Notes under the pieces: generated by a model | What the model was told of the DNA's origin: nothing | What the model saw: only the letters and a program-made list of their open reading frames with translations | The model's database searches: none | Position numbers and translations under genes: made by a program | Shown here: positions 48,301 to 60,100 of the stretch, one piece after another | Numbering within the stretch: the first letter of the stretch is position 1 | How the letters are laid out: each line of letters starts with the position of its first letter | From: Stratiolaelaps scimitus | Taxonomy: Eukaryota > Arthropoda > Arachnida > Mesostigmata > Laelapidae | Reading direction: 5' to 3' | NCBI GenBank assembly: GCA_019614645.1 | Contig: JABWDB010000001.1 | Coordinates: 25,413,501-25,477,500, forward strand | Length of the DNA stretch: 64,000 nucleotides

Positions 48301-50067
48301 CTTGCGACGCCTTCCAGCTCGCCCGCCCCCTGCTGCTGTTGTGCTGCGGGTTAGGGCTGTTCTCACAGCGTCGAAGAGGCGGCTTAGGGCAACCCGAGCC
48401 GGGCTTTGAGCCGGGCTGTGCGCCGCTGCACTATGTTGGCCAGGGATGTTGTAGTTGGGCACGTTGTGTTCGCTCGCCCGAAACCTGTCGGCGTCTGCTG
48501 CAAGCAGCGGCGCTCGCGGGTCGGTCCCCCCCTGCTCGCGCTCTTCAGGACGGATGTATTTGTCGGCCGTGCGGACGTATTCGTGCATCCGCATATGCAT
48601 TGGGATGTCGTACGGCGTTGGCGTATGCTCACACGCACACAAGCGGATTCGGGGATGCTACTGCCACGGTAACCCTCCAATCCCTCCCACGCTACCCGAT
48701 ACACAGCAATAACAACAGGTAGGGAACCACGACCGGCCCCACAGGCCGATGTTTCGACGAGAGAAGGATACGGAACGACGCCACCAAGCTCGGCAAGCAG
48801 ACCGGCTGGCTCAAGGACAAAAAACAGCAAACGCAAACGGCGAGCCTGATAGCGAAAGACGAGGATGGAGGATCATATTCTATATGGTTATGAATCTTTT
48901 TGCGAATCTCGCAGCGCTACTATATTAATATTAATATCCAACCACCCCATATGCGTGTGTGCTGCTCCAGTCGAAAGTTGAATAGGTAGACTACATTTGT
49001 GGTCTGCCGGTGCTTCTGCCGTGCGCATGCGGAACACAAAAAAAGAACTTTGCATCGCATGCGTCCTAGAGAAAAGACGAAATTCGCTTAGCTCACTTGA
49101 TCATTAGTAACTTGTTTATACATCTCTCAGTATTATTTGTGGCGTATCGTGACCTTGCTAACTTTGCCATTCATGGACTCTGGCAAGGGCTGACTTCAGA
49201 TGTTCCACACTCTATATTACTGCACCGTTGTCTAATTATCTAGCAATATAGCAGCCTATAAGTGCGGTCTCGTCCGACATATGCATTTGCGGTAATGAAA
49301 GTAACAGATTGTAAAGCAGGGCCAGTCCCAACAAACTTTTGGGGACACACATTGGCCAGGCGGATGGGAAGCCGGGCGCCGGTACAGTCCCCACAGATGA
49401 TTTGTGTATTTGTATTTTCTATATCACTACCAGCTACGATAGCGCTTCTAAATGTCGCAGCTGGTGGATGTCTGGTTTTGCTATACACCATCAGATGAAA
49501 CGAGGCTTAGAGAACTGAGAGTTTTTCCTTGTGAACATGATTCGACAAGATAATCACCATTCGAGCATCGTGTCGGTACAATCTTTAGCGCCGCTACCAC
49601 AGTAGCTTTAATGTCACACGACGACCTGTTCATCATCCATTGTGTTCTTGCTTGACAGGTACTCTGTCCCTTTATTTACTGCACCTCCGCCTCAGCCCAA
49701 CTATGGCACATCCTTGGGGCCTCGTTTCATCTGTTTCTCATTCTGCCCACGGACATATGCTCTATAAAAGTTTAGCCTTTTCGTAAATGTTTTGTTCTTT
49801 CGAAGGCAAATCGCTAGAGAAGTCGAGCTGCCTAACTCGTATCAAGTGGTGGATATGTCCTTTTTTTTCAGAGGTAACGGAGGGCAATGCATGCATGCAG
49901 ACCATACTTCAGGCTTAAAATACTTCTCTGGGGTTGCCAGCCACTAAAACTCGGGATCTGCGCGAACTGGGGCCATGGCTGTTGGATGGACAGGGGAATA
50001 ATCTTTTTCTTGAAAGGGGGGGGGGATGTTGCCATGCGGTGCAATTAATTAATGAATACTAATAAAT
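42361..50067. other. Non-coding stretch, 42.4-50.1 kb
   Basis: Apart from the candidate first exon, nothing coding is supported. It has a TGAA/TCAA tetranucleotide run at about 42701-42734, (TTA)n near 48247-48263, a GC-rich block at 47.3-48.8 kb, and a tRNA A-box-like TGGCCTAGTGG at 44346-44356 that lacks a matching B box. Confidence 0.45.
42402..42459 (+). CDS. Possible first coding exon of an unidentified gene
   Basis: Fifty bases downstream of the TATA box an ATG opens a frame of 19 codons (MECDNFVNRY...) that runs straight into a consensus donor, CTAC/GTAAGTAA, at 42460. An in-frame ATG at 42384 lies at the presumed start site and is less likely to be used. A second good donor, CAACAG/GTAAGC, at 42803 would make a longer untranslated exon instead. 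No following exon was found in the window, so this remains a spacing-based guess. Confidence 0.28.
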
Positions 50068-50252
50068 TTTCCTGGCTGACTCGCCGCCAAATTTTAACGT
50101 CCACGATACTGCTTTCGGCATTGCTTCGTAAGACGGACCCCTTTTAAATGCAAATATGCAACGGTGGGGATCGAACCCCTTCACCTACATGTCTCCTCCG
50201 ATTGTACCGAGGCGCACACGAGTACACTACCAGGCCACCGGGCTCAACGAAT
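50068..50252 (-). mobile_element. Full-length tRNA-derived SINE, copy A
   Basis: A short non-autonomous retroposon. In minus orientation it begins near GAGCCCGGTGGCCTGGTAGTG, with an A-box-like TGGCCTGGTAG and a B box GGTTCGATCC (50168-50177 on plus). A non-tRNA body follows (GGGTCCGTCTTACGAAGCAAT onward) and ends in an AT-rich tail. It is flanked by TAATAAAT at 50060-50067 and 50253-50260, a plausible 8-bp target duplication. It would be transcribed by Pol III from its internal promoter and depend on a LINE for mobility. Confidence 0.75.
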
Positions 50253-51059
50253 TAATAAATATTAGTGCGCTGCTAGTGTCCGAATGTTCAGTACTGTGTT
50301 CTGAAATATTCCCACCTCCACCTGAGCGAATGTCACCATCACGTCATCTGCCGACGTTGTGCACTATGATCTAAGGGCTATGATCTCCACCGTAGCTCAT
50401 TGCTTACTCTGCATTTTTGGTCACCAAGCACGCCTATAACACGACACGCTATAGCACAAAATGATCATACAGTTTATCGTGCAAGCATCCACTAGCACGC
50501 GTTTAGTACGGACTGAATTGTGTCCGTGCGTTTGAAGAAAATTTCCTCCTCTCAAAAAAAGAAAAGTACGGACTGAATTCGAGATAGCAGCGCTATCGAA
50601 ATTATTGGTTTCAGGAAACAAAAACATTATTGTTGAACGGCAAACCCGGCAAACGGTATCTCTCCGCAGTGCACAATTCAATGGAGAAAAAATGCGCTTC
50701 ACTGAGATCGAGTGAGCAAAGGTTGCACGTCACTCCGCGGCGCAATCTTCGAACACCCTGACGAATCTGATTTACCCGATTTGCACATATGCAGAGTGTG
50801 CCACCCCCAGCTCCAAATTTTAAATAAGTTCTTAAACATAATTTCCCTGCCTTGCAACTGCGGGCCGTTTGCTGCGGGCTCAAGCTATTCAAGACATCGC
50901 GCATGTAAGTACGTCAAATGTAAATTCCGCTGACGCGAACTGCGCTAGGAGTGAGGCACGTCCCGAACGCGCTGGCCAAACTGATCTATGATTAGAAAAG
51001 TTACTCGGACGTGCCGTTAGTTGTAATAGTAGTAGAAGTAGTAATAGTAATGGTAGTAG

Positions 51060-51148
51060 TTTCTATTTAAAAGCAATGCTAAAAGCAGTACCGTGGACGT
51101 TAAGTGTTGGCTGAGAGTCAGCCGGAAAAAACCTCGAGTTAAGTGGAG
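51060..51148 (+). mobile_element. SINE 3' fragment, first of two tandem units
   Basis: Starts TTTCTATTTAAAA, then a degenerate AAGCAATGCTAAAAGCAGTACC, GTGGACGTTAAGTGTTGGCT and GTCAGCCGGAAA, matching the 3' body of the SINE in plus orientation. It directly abuts a second similar unit. A TAG-rich run (51028-51059) precedes it. Confidence 0.65.
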
Positions 51149-51242
51149 TTTCTATTTAAAACCTCTATGAAGCAATATCGAAAGTCGTACCGTGAACGTT
51201 AAATGTTAGCCGCGAGCCAGCCCGGAAAGCTTACTTTACTAG
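51149..51242 (+). mobile_element. SINE 3' fragment, second tandem unit
   Basis: Starts with the same TTTCTATTTAAAA and continues TATGAAGCAATATCGAAAG, ACCGTGAACGTTAAATGTTAG and CCAGCCCGGAAA. It is followed by a third TTCTATTTAAA start at 51243, so the unit of roughly 90 bases has been duplicated in tandem. Confidence 0.65.
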
Positions 51243-54200
51243 CTTCTATTTAAAGCATACACATTCATCTCACTGAAAGTTTGCATTAATTCTTACGATA
51301 AAATGCTCCCAGCTGCCGGGTATTATAATGAGCATCTTGGTGATTTCACACAATAGGCGTAACAGGGTAGCCACAGACATACGATATATGTGGTGTAAGT
51401 TACCTGTTAAGAGATGAGAGAAGCCCTCGAGAATAGGTACCAGCGTAAATGAATATGTATATGTGACAAAACGAGTTTGTGTCAAACGATTTCGCCAAGC
51501 CCAGAAAGCACGACCCTTGGATGAGACCCGCGGAAGCTGTGAAGGGGCATTTTTTTAAAATTGGAAAAAGATGAGTACATCGAAAGGGCGTCATGAATAC
51601 GAACAAAAGCAAATATTGATTCTGTCGATAATCTGCGGCATTGACTTCAAGTGAACGGCTCCGCTTCCACGACTGTGATTACGACCTATGATCGAAGGCG
51701 TTTTACTCTACACGCTAACAGTTTACGCAGGAACACGTACAGCGGACCGGTGGTGTCCTGTAACAGGCTATCATCAAGACAGGTGCTATCGCAGGGCTAT
51801 TAGAGGACGCTTCTTACGTGGAATTTCCCTAGGGCGTGGCTACCACATCGCGAGAAACGTTGATCGCGTCCTGATCCCTGCCGGCACGCGAGCCAATTCC
51901 CGAATGTGTTTAATCGCTCCGCGTAGCACGAAGTTGGTCTAGGCGAGCATCGTCGTTTGAGAATGGCATTCAACTTCACTGAATTCGTATGCTCGATAAT
52001 TTCGCCACACCCCATGCATGTAGCGGGTGGAGGATGTTGGAACGACACGCGTGTATTGGTACATTTGACATCGGCGAGCGAATACTGACCTCTGCTTAAC
52101 ACCAATTATATTAGAGTGGTACTCACATGTGATTACTGCTACTTGTGATGAACGGATATTATTTTACTAAACTCAATATGAGCTAAAATTATTTCGACCT
52201 TATTAATTTCCACCTCGTATCGTCCAACCTGACAAACTAATTAGACAAACGCTAATTGGGTCTCGCAGAGCACAGACGAATCGAAGTAGTCATTGTACGT
52301 CCCGGTTTATCGATAGAACAAGGTATTAGATAGAAGCTCTAGCTGACGCCTGCTTTCCAGCGGAGGCTGCGGCGGCAGTGTCGATTTGAAGATATAATAT
52401 AATTATAGCATTGGCGTATACGTATATTTCGAGTCCAGCGGCTCACTTGTTAGTGTATGTGTAAAGGGCACAGACAGAATTCCCTTGCAATCTAGCTTTG
52501 TCAATGAGCGTGATTTCTGTTCAAATTCAACATACGTCTACATGACGCATGCATATATATATATATATATAGCACATGGAAAAAAATTAACAAAGGCCAT
52601 AAAAAAATTAATTTGGTCGTCAGATCGTTGACTTGAAGCAGAAAACGAGAGGAATTTATAGCTTTCCTAAGCTTTGAGCATTAGGGAGTTAGAATTTTCC
52701 TAAACAAATATATCGGAACGATTACACGGAGTGACAACTACCAAAAAACAATTACATCAACAGCAACCACAACACTAACGACTACGACTACAGCAGCGCG
52801 TTACAAATACTGAGAAAATCGAGGTTAGTTACGACGTAAGTGAGCGCTGAGAGAGCTAGACAACGAACGAACGATACAGCAACAACAACAACAACGACAA
52901 CAACAAGTAGAACACTCGTGTGCATAGATAATATGATACGGTGTGCTACCTACAGAAAACGTAATGGCCAGCGGCGTTTCCTCTCCGCTACGGATCTCTC
53001 CGGGGCCGTCGTCACTCGATCGAGCTACCGAGTGAATATTATAATACCAATCTGCTGGCTTCAGTGGGGTACGGGCGGGGGGGAGGTTGGGGGTTGGCAG
53101 AAGGGATGAAGGACTACTTTTCTCCTGTACGTTCCTTTCTATGCAAGGCAGGCTGTCTCCAACTGTGGATAGTCAGTCCGATCGCGTTGTTGGTAAAGGC
53201 GAACATTCTCGTTGTTACGTTCCTGAATTCTAATTGGCCTAACTAGGACTAGGGATGTTAGTCGCTCGTTGAGTGTTGCTACCTAAGGCGGGGTAGGCCA
53301 CCGGAGGATGGCCAGACAGAACACAGCGCCGACAAACGGAACGATAGAGGAACGGTGCTACGCAATCACCGGATCACGTAAACCTACAACGGGAATCTAC
53401 TTTGGATTATTGTGCGCATGACGAGGAGGAGAGTGACGATGAGAGGGGGGCGAAAATTAAGCTGAAGATCTTAATTAGCTCGTTCCCGTTTGATGACGAA
53501 TGATGAATAAGTACGGTGCATGCCCACCGGCCAGCCAGTTAGCCCTAAAACCCGGTCACGGAGCTTAATGTTGCATCAGAGTATGATACGACAAGGGGAT
53601 CTTGGGATACGGTCACAACGGTTTCCCAACGAGACGGCATTCAGACAATCAGTCACTAGGTGAAAGTCGAACGCCGAACGGCTACAATAGCAAATGACCG
53701 TAAGTAGACAATTGTTGTCGATCGGGACAGCATCATCTGGGCTAGGACCAAAACATGGGGAAAAAGGTGTTCGAGTGGCGAGGGACTCGTAAAGTTGTTC
53801 GCCGTGCACCAGAGCGATCAGCAGCTGAATGAAAGGGTTTTCACTGAAAGGGGCTCGATTTCGAGCAATTAAACACACTTTCTTGTATTTTCACTGTCCA
53901 TACGATGTGACAATGTATTTCTGTAATTGCAAGCCTCTTTATTCATTAACAGATAAAGGTGGCGCATGAAAGCCTCACTAGACTACAACAAGCAAAAATA
54001 TCGTACATCGTCAGAGTCCCATATAGACAACTTACGTGTTGTAAAAACTATAGTTCCGCTAGAAAACCTTCACCTTCACCTCTCAGTAAGTTACGGAACT
54101 CATTAGAAGTTCGTTGTAAGGCAGCCCAGTCCTTTGATGTGTTTATGTCGGCCACCGTCAGCTTGACCGGATCTACGAATACAGTGAATAACAACAGCCC

Positions 54201-55030
54201 TGAGAACAGTGGCCTACAGGCGAAGTCCTAGTACTTGCATACCGTCCCCTGTGAAAACTCCCGTGCACTGTAACCTTAAGTATCTTGTCGCGTACAAAGT
54301 CTGAGATCCAATTTATGAGCATCGCTCCGACTCTCCTGGCGGCCACTACGGGTAGGAGAAGTTCATTAGACATAGTTTCAAGTTGCACTCTTAAACTCCA
54401 TGTAGATGATGTTAACGCAGTTTCCAGCATTAATTCGTAATGCAATTGAGGTCATGAAATGAATCAGGGAGTCTGTACTCGAGCTCCCTTTACGGTAGGA
54501 AACGTACCGATCCGAATGTGGATATTTCAGTGGCGGCCGTGGTTCTAGAAACCATGGGGGAGCCGCAAAGGCGCCACCGTACGTACGCTTGCATAATGTA
54601 TCAGTCTGCTATAAATAGTAAAAGCAGAATCGCAGCGAAACAAGTGAACAATTTTTGAGATCACTGAAAAAGATGACGGCCCATTGATAATCTCAGCCTA
54701 TGAAAAGAACTATGAAAAGCTGACTCTCTAAAGTAGTATTTACATAATATATCATGATTTTGCCTTCTAAACATATTATATGAACATTCTAATCCAAGCG
54801 TTTTTTCCACATCCAAACGCGTGAAGATGCATTGCGGAGTATAGAATACCCATCTCATTTGGCGGCCCGCATCTAGACCACCGGACCCTAAATTTTCAGC
54901 TGTTATCTCAGCCATGGCGGCGTTCATCAAGCCAGATTTCTAATTTATTTTATAATTGGACCGTCTACAATCGAGTATAAATTCGTTTGTAGCCCAACAT
55001 CGCCTTGCAACATGACTTCACTGAATTACA

Positions 55031-55213
55031 ATAATTTCCGGGCTAACTGACAGCCAACATAGAACGTCAACGGAAGTCCTTTCGGCTCTGCTTCATAAGA
55101 CGGACCCGTTTAAGTGCAAATCTGTAACGGTCGGGATCGAACCCGTCCACCTATGTGTCTACTCCGGATGCACCGAGGCGCACACGAATGCACCACCAGC
55201 CCACAGGGATCGA
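55031..55213 (-). mobile_element. Full-length tRNA-derived SINE, copy B
   Basis: Same family and orientation as copy A. The B box GGTTCGATCC is complementary to 55134-55143; the head (near 55189-55205) reads GTGGGCTGGTGGTGCATTCG. The body shows GGGTCCGTCTTATGAAGCAG and GACGTTCTATGTTGGCTGTC. The copies differ at many positions, so they are old, independent insertions. Confidence 0.75.
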
Positions 55214-57126
55214 CAACGCCACTGTACGGATGATACTCTGCGCAGCGCACCCAGTTGAGTGAGAGAATCGCGGGCTCTAACCATCATTCATACCGGGTTT
55301 CGTTCGCGAGCCTGCTACGAGCCAAACCCTTCGCAAGAGCCTAATGAGGGTCATTTACCTGTACCAGTATCATCGCTGCTATTCACTCATTCGCATTTAA
55401 AAGAGTAAACAATATATATATATATATATATATAATTTTATGTAACTGCGGCTTATAATAGCATAGATCCGCTAAAACAAAGATACCTACATATTGATTA
55501 GTCACAGCATCTGTTCTTCCTTCCTTGGTAGATAATACGGCTTGAGAAGCTGATTAGTTGCAGGGGTCAACTACACGCTGACTAAAGGGTCTGACACGAG
55601 ATAAGGCGTCGTTTAAGCTGACGGATCTTTGCCGTCAGATAACAAGTGGCAGGTGGGTAGCGGGCGAACATTGGCTCGCCAGCGGACATGGCATTATCTC
55701 GAAAGAGGATAAATTACATTGCGTACACAGGGGAGATCCAGCGTGCGTGAGCATCCTCGTCGCCTGTGCACCGCCGGGATCCCAAGCCCGCCTCTATATC
55801 TCATCGTTAACATACATGCGTTCGGATACATGAGCTATAAATTCTTTCGACTTTGCTAGATTGCGTGCGTTACGTAGGCGGCTAGCCGGCTTGTCTGTCG
55901 ACATTTATAAGGTCGATGCAGGGACAGGCATCTAGTTAGGCGATAAGTGAAAAGCATAGGGCAACAGCGCAGAGACAAGGGTATGTCACCGACTGATCCC
56001 TGGGACGACTTCGGACGCACACGCGATCCGCATGTAGGCCGAAAGGCGTGAACAATACGGGTACATAGCAAAGCTCTGATAGAGAAATATTACTGCCAGC
56101 CTTTGCGGTAAAACGGTCTGTGCATGAGTCGTACCTTTTTGTTTTTATTGTTACAACCTTAATCGATATCTGGAGGACATGTCCTTCCGCGACTGCGAGG
56201 CCTCGAGCGACGTCCGAGAAGGGGCAGATACAGACAAAGGTTTTTTGTGTTGTTTTTGCTTTTTGAGGTTTGTTTTGTTACGGTGCTCATTTCATTTTGA
56301 GACAGATAAATACAGCGCATCTATTTGTGAGTCAACTAACAGGGATCATGAGTGGCACTGAGTGACGTATTGTCCAGAAACGATATGTCAATGCTATAAT
56401 GTAATCAAGGTTTGAGCTATAAAGCAGATATGAGCAGTTCCCCATGTCAACAGCCGGTCGAAATGCATATTCGACACAAATGGTTTATTGCTTAAGAAAT
56501 ATATTTTCCTTAATTTGGATTTATGTATATCCTTCATGCTATTGTTGCATCGTTTAGGCATAAGGTGGTCGGGTAATACGTTTCTGAGTGCGCTAGTTAA
56601 TTTAAGAACGTCGAGAGTGACTGAATGGTCCTTGATGATGATGATTGGCATCAGCAAACCGCAAATCGTGACTCTATCCTATAGGATTTACTTTGTTGCC
56701 CGGACAGAACTCATTATCGAAGTCATCTGTCTTGGCTACCTTAACATTGACCGCATGCACTACGAAAAAGATAACTTCGTCTCTCATATATATATATATG
56801 GCTGTGATTACGGCGCCGCCTTTGGCCGTCTAATATCACGTTACCTCTCGTGAAGGGTGACGTTACTTCTCAGCACAGAACGAGGCCAAAATTTGCATAG
56901 GCATGAGAGCGCTCATCAGCAGGGGTTGACTATGATTATTATTATTATTATATGCCCTACAGGTAATACTATACACTCTGTATATCACTTTGCTAAGTAC
57001 AAATGAGGACCAACTATTAAGTTTCGCGGTATGCACGGTAGGAAATGTATTGTTAATACATGGCCACATTGGCAAGAACCTCGTATTAAATTTATTGGTT
57101 TATCCTGCGCCTATGGTGGATAACGA

Positions 57127-57159
<33 letters not shown>

Positions 57160-60100
57160 TCTTAATTTGAATCGCGATGATCGGGGACATGCGGCGTCAG
57201 TTCTTATCGACACTTTGCCATGGACGAAAGCGTCTCGAAACAGAAATTTAGATTCACTATCATCCAGGGGGGGTGTCCGACTTATGAAGCAATAGGTGAC
57301 ATACATACACACTTGTCTCGGAAAAGCGATGTATCACATTTCTAAAAGGGCGATCACCAGGATCTCGGGACCTGTAATTCGGCGATCTAACAGTTTTTTT
57401 TTCTTTAGGTACGACAGACATATATAAGGAATGGGCTCATATCTTATGGAACAATACAGAGCATTGGACAAACACTAGCTCTTTTGATGCGGTATTTACA
57501 TTTTCTCACATTTAAACGCCACACAGTCATGGACTCTCATCATTAGGATATAGCTTCGTTTTTGGTAGCATACATGGTGATTCACAACCACCGAATAGCT
57601 TCTTTGTAGAGGGTGTCATTGGAGAATCAGATCGACCACCTACTGGCAGCGTGGACCGTAACCCAATCGTTTTTCAGAGCACAGACGTTTATCGTGCACC
57701 GAGCTCACAAAGCTATTCTATGTATATCAAGGGAAACGTATGCAATCCAACGTTAAAGCCCCATCTATACAGGCTGCATAGCTGATTCACTGATTCGGTC
57801 AGTTCATGTGTTATGACAAAACCGGCAGACCATGTGGCAATTCGAACCAGTCCGCGAACTCGTCCACCTTGCCCGTCCATGTCATCCTTTTACTATTGCC
57901 ACAGTTAGTCAGTCTATGAGGCTGCTTGCTGCCATGGCAGCGTCAACGGAGGATGGACGGCTGATGTTGGCGCTAATTCGAACTAATGACATGTCTGTCC
58001 CGTTCACCAGAAGTTGGTTTCATGCGCTAACTGGCGGAGTCGCCTCTGGCCGCGCCGTGCGACTTGTGACGAAACAGAGAAATGGAGAGAAAGAGAGAGG
58101 GCAGGTGGATGTGTGTCCAATGTGTAAAGCACACAGCAGGAGCAGGCAGCGCAGAAAAGCTGGCTAAGCATCTTTGGTGTCAAGTTTCGTCTTCGACAAA
58201 TGATGAGCTAGGCAGGTGTGCGTCGTCTTGTCGCCAGCCAGCCAGCTTGTCTGTATGTCTGTCTGAAGTTAGTTCGACGCTTATTTCCGGTGAATGTTCA
58301 TCGCGTCCGCGCGGATGACGGAAAGCTGTATGGCGCACATTTTAAACCCCTTAGCACCCTCACCACCTTACCGCCCTTCTTCTCCCGGCCATCTGAAGCC
58401 CTGATTTGCTTCCATCTCTAGCTTCACACCACGCACAATTCGCCTGGCCCCATCGTCTTTTCGTCGGCGGTCGGGTCGACAGCGAGATTGGGCTAGAAGG
58501 CAAGGCTGGCAGAAATCCGAGAGGGGAAGAACGGAACAGAGAGATAGAGATCGATAGAGCAACCTAAGACCTCTGTCTCTCTCGCGAAGCCAGAGACTCC
58601 GGGATTCCCACGGCAGGGAAAGATATCTGGCAAGCTGCCCTGAGGCCCGCGTTGTTTGCTGCGAATATCATTTATATCCATTTGAAATTTAGGAGACAGA
58701 GTAACGCCATGATGTGAATGTAGGTGAAGCAGGCGGTCGTAGTGAGGATCGAAATGAATGAGCAGAATGGAGCATCTCTGCGAAACTGCCTAGGCTGGCT
58801 GACTGGCTGGCTGGCAGGCTTGCTTGCTTACATTGCGACTCTGCACGTGGAGCGTCTATTATTGGTCGACGTCTACCGAACGGAAATTGTCCCAGTAGTC
58901 CTTGGTGCAATGCTCATAGAAGATGCCACACACACACACACACAGATATACAATGCACGGTAAATACGGAAGCCTCTGACTATAAGGATACAACACATTC
59001 GGCACTTCTATACGAGTCAGCAGTTTGTTGAGGCTGCTGAACCAACGCATAATTCACTTACCAACATGAGATTTCTGCCTCATATGTAGCTCTAAATGCT
59101 CGAACTCCGTCTCCGCATTCAGCCATTTCGCGCTGTCACTAGATTCAAACTCGGCAAAACCCTACGATGAGACATGCAGATCGACCCCACAGTAGACTGC
59201 TGCGGCTGCCGTTGCTGCTGTTTATGGCGTGATACAGGCTGTCTCGAGTGTCAGTCAGTGTTCTTCATCTTGTCCTTCTTTCAGGCTCGGCCTTCTATCC
59301 TCGAGGCCTGCCGCTTCCTTCGGTGGACGCCCTCGGCTGAACCTATATTCCCGCATATTTTTTTGGCCCTGCACTCGCTCCAGCTGCAACCGCCACGAGC
59401 AGAATGTCTATCCACCTGCTCGTGACGGCGACAAGGGCGAAGGAAGACCGACGAAGCAGTGACAGCCGGCAAACCTGGATGGCATACGGGTCGATAAGCA
59501 GCTAAGGAAACGGCACAATTGCACTGCGACACTCGTCACTGTGCGCAATGAGTAGCAGAACGAAGTCCCACCCTCGTTGAACCATGGATTTTGTTCCTGA
59601 TAGCGCAAAAAGTTATGTTTTTTTCAAAAGCAAGAAGGATCGAACTCGCACCGCAGTTCGGGTATGTCCGTTAACATTCAAAATGCCTGCCAATTCGGTG
59701 ACAGCATCTTAAATATCAGCTGCCTCTTGTGAGCTGACATATCTACATCAACATTGAAGGATTACGTTGGCCTAGAGTCATTCATTCCTATCGCGGGTGC
59801 GTGAACCATCGCAGAGCTATTCTATAACACGCAAAACAATTTTAGTGCGTTTGCATTTTTCGTCAAATTGCCACACGTGAACCCTGCGACAAGAATATAA
59901 GCGTTTAATTTTCGCATCACATATTATAGGACGACATTATGAAGCCCAAATGCAATTGTGCTGTTTTCGCTGATCACACAGGAGATCTGTAAGGGGAAAT
60001 CTTCGTACCGCTCCTGCGGATCGTGGGGCTGCTGTTGCTGCCGGCGACGCTGTTTTCTAGGACGATGTGCCTCCCTGCCTCGTTCCTCCATCCTCGTTCC

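Larger units (their letters stand above)
50253..55030. other. Non-coding stretch between SINE copies A and B
   Basis: Besides the tandem SINE units it holds (AT)n near 52551-52571 and a (CAA)n-rich stretch at about 52878-52908 that looks like untranslated sequence. No exon seen. Confidence 0.5.
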
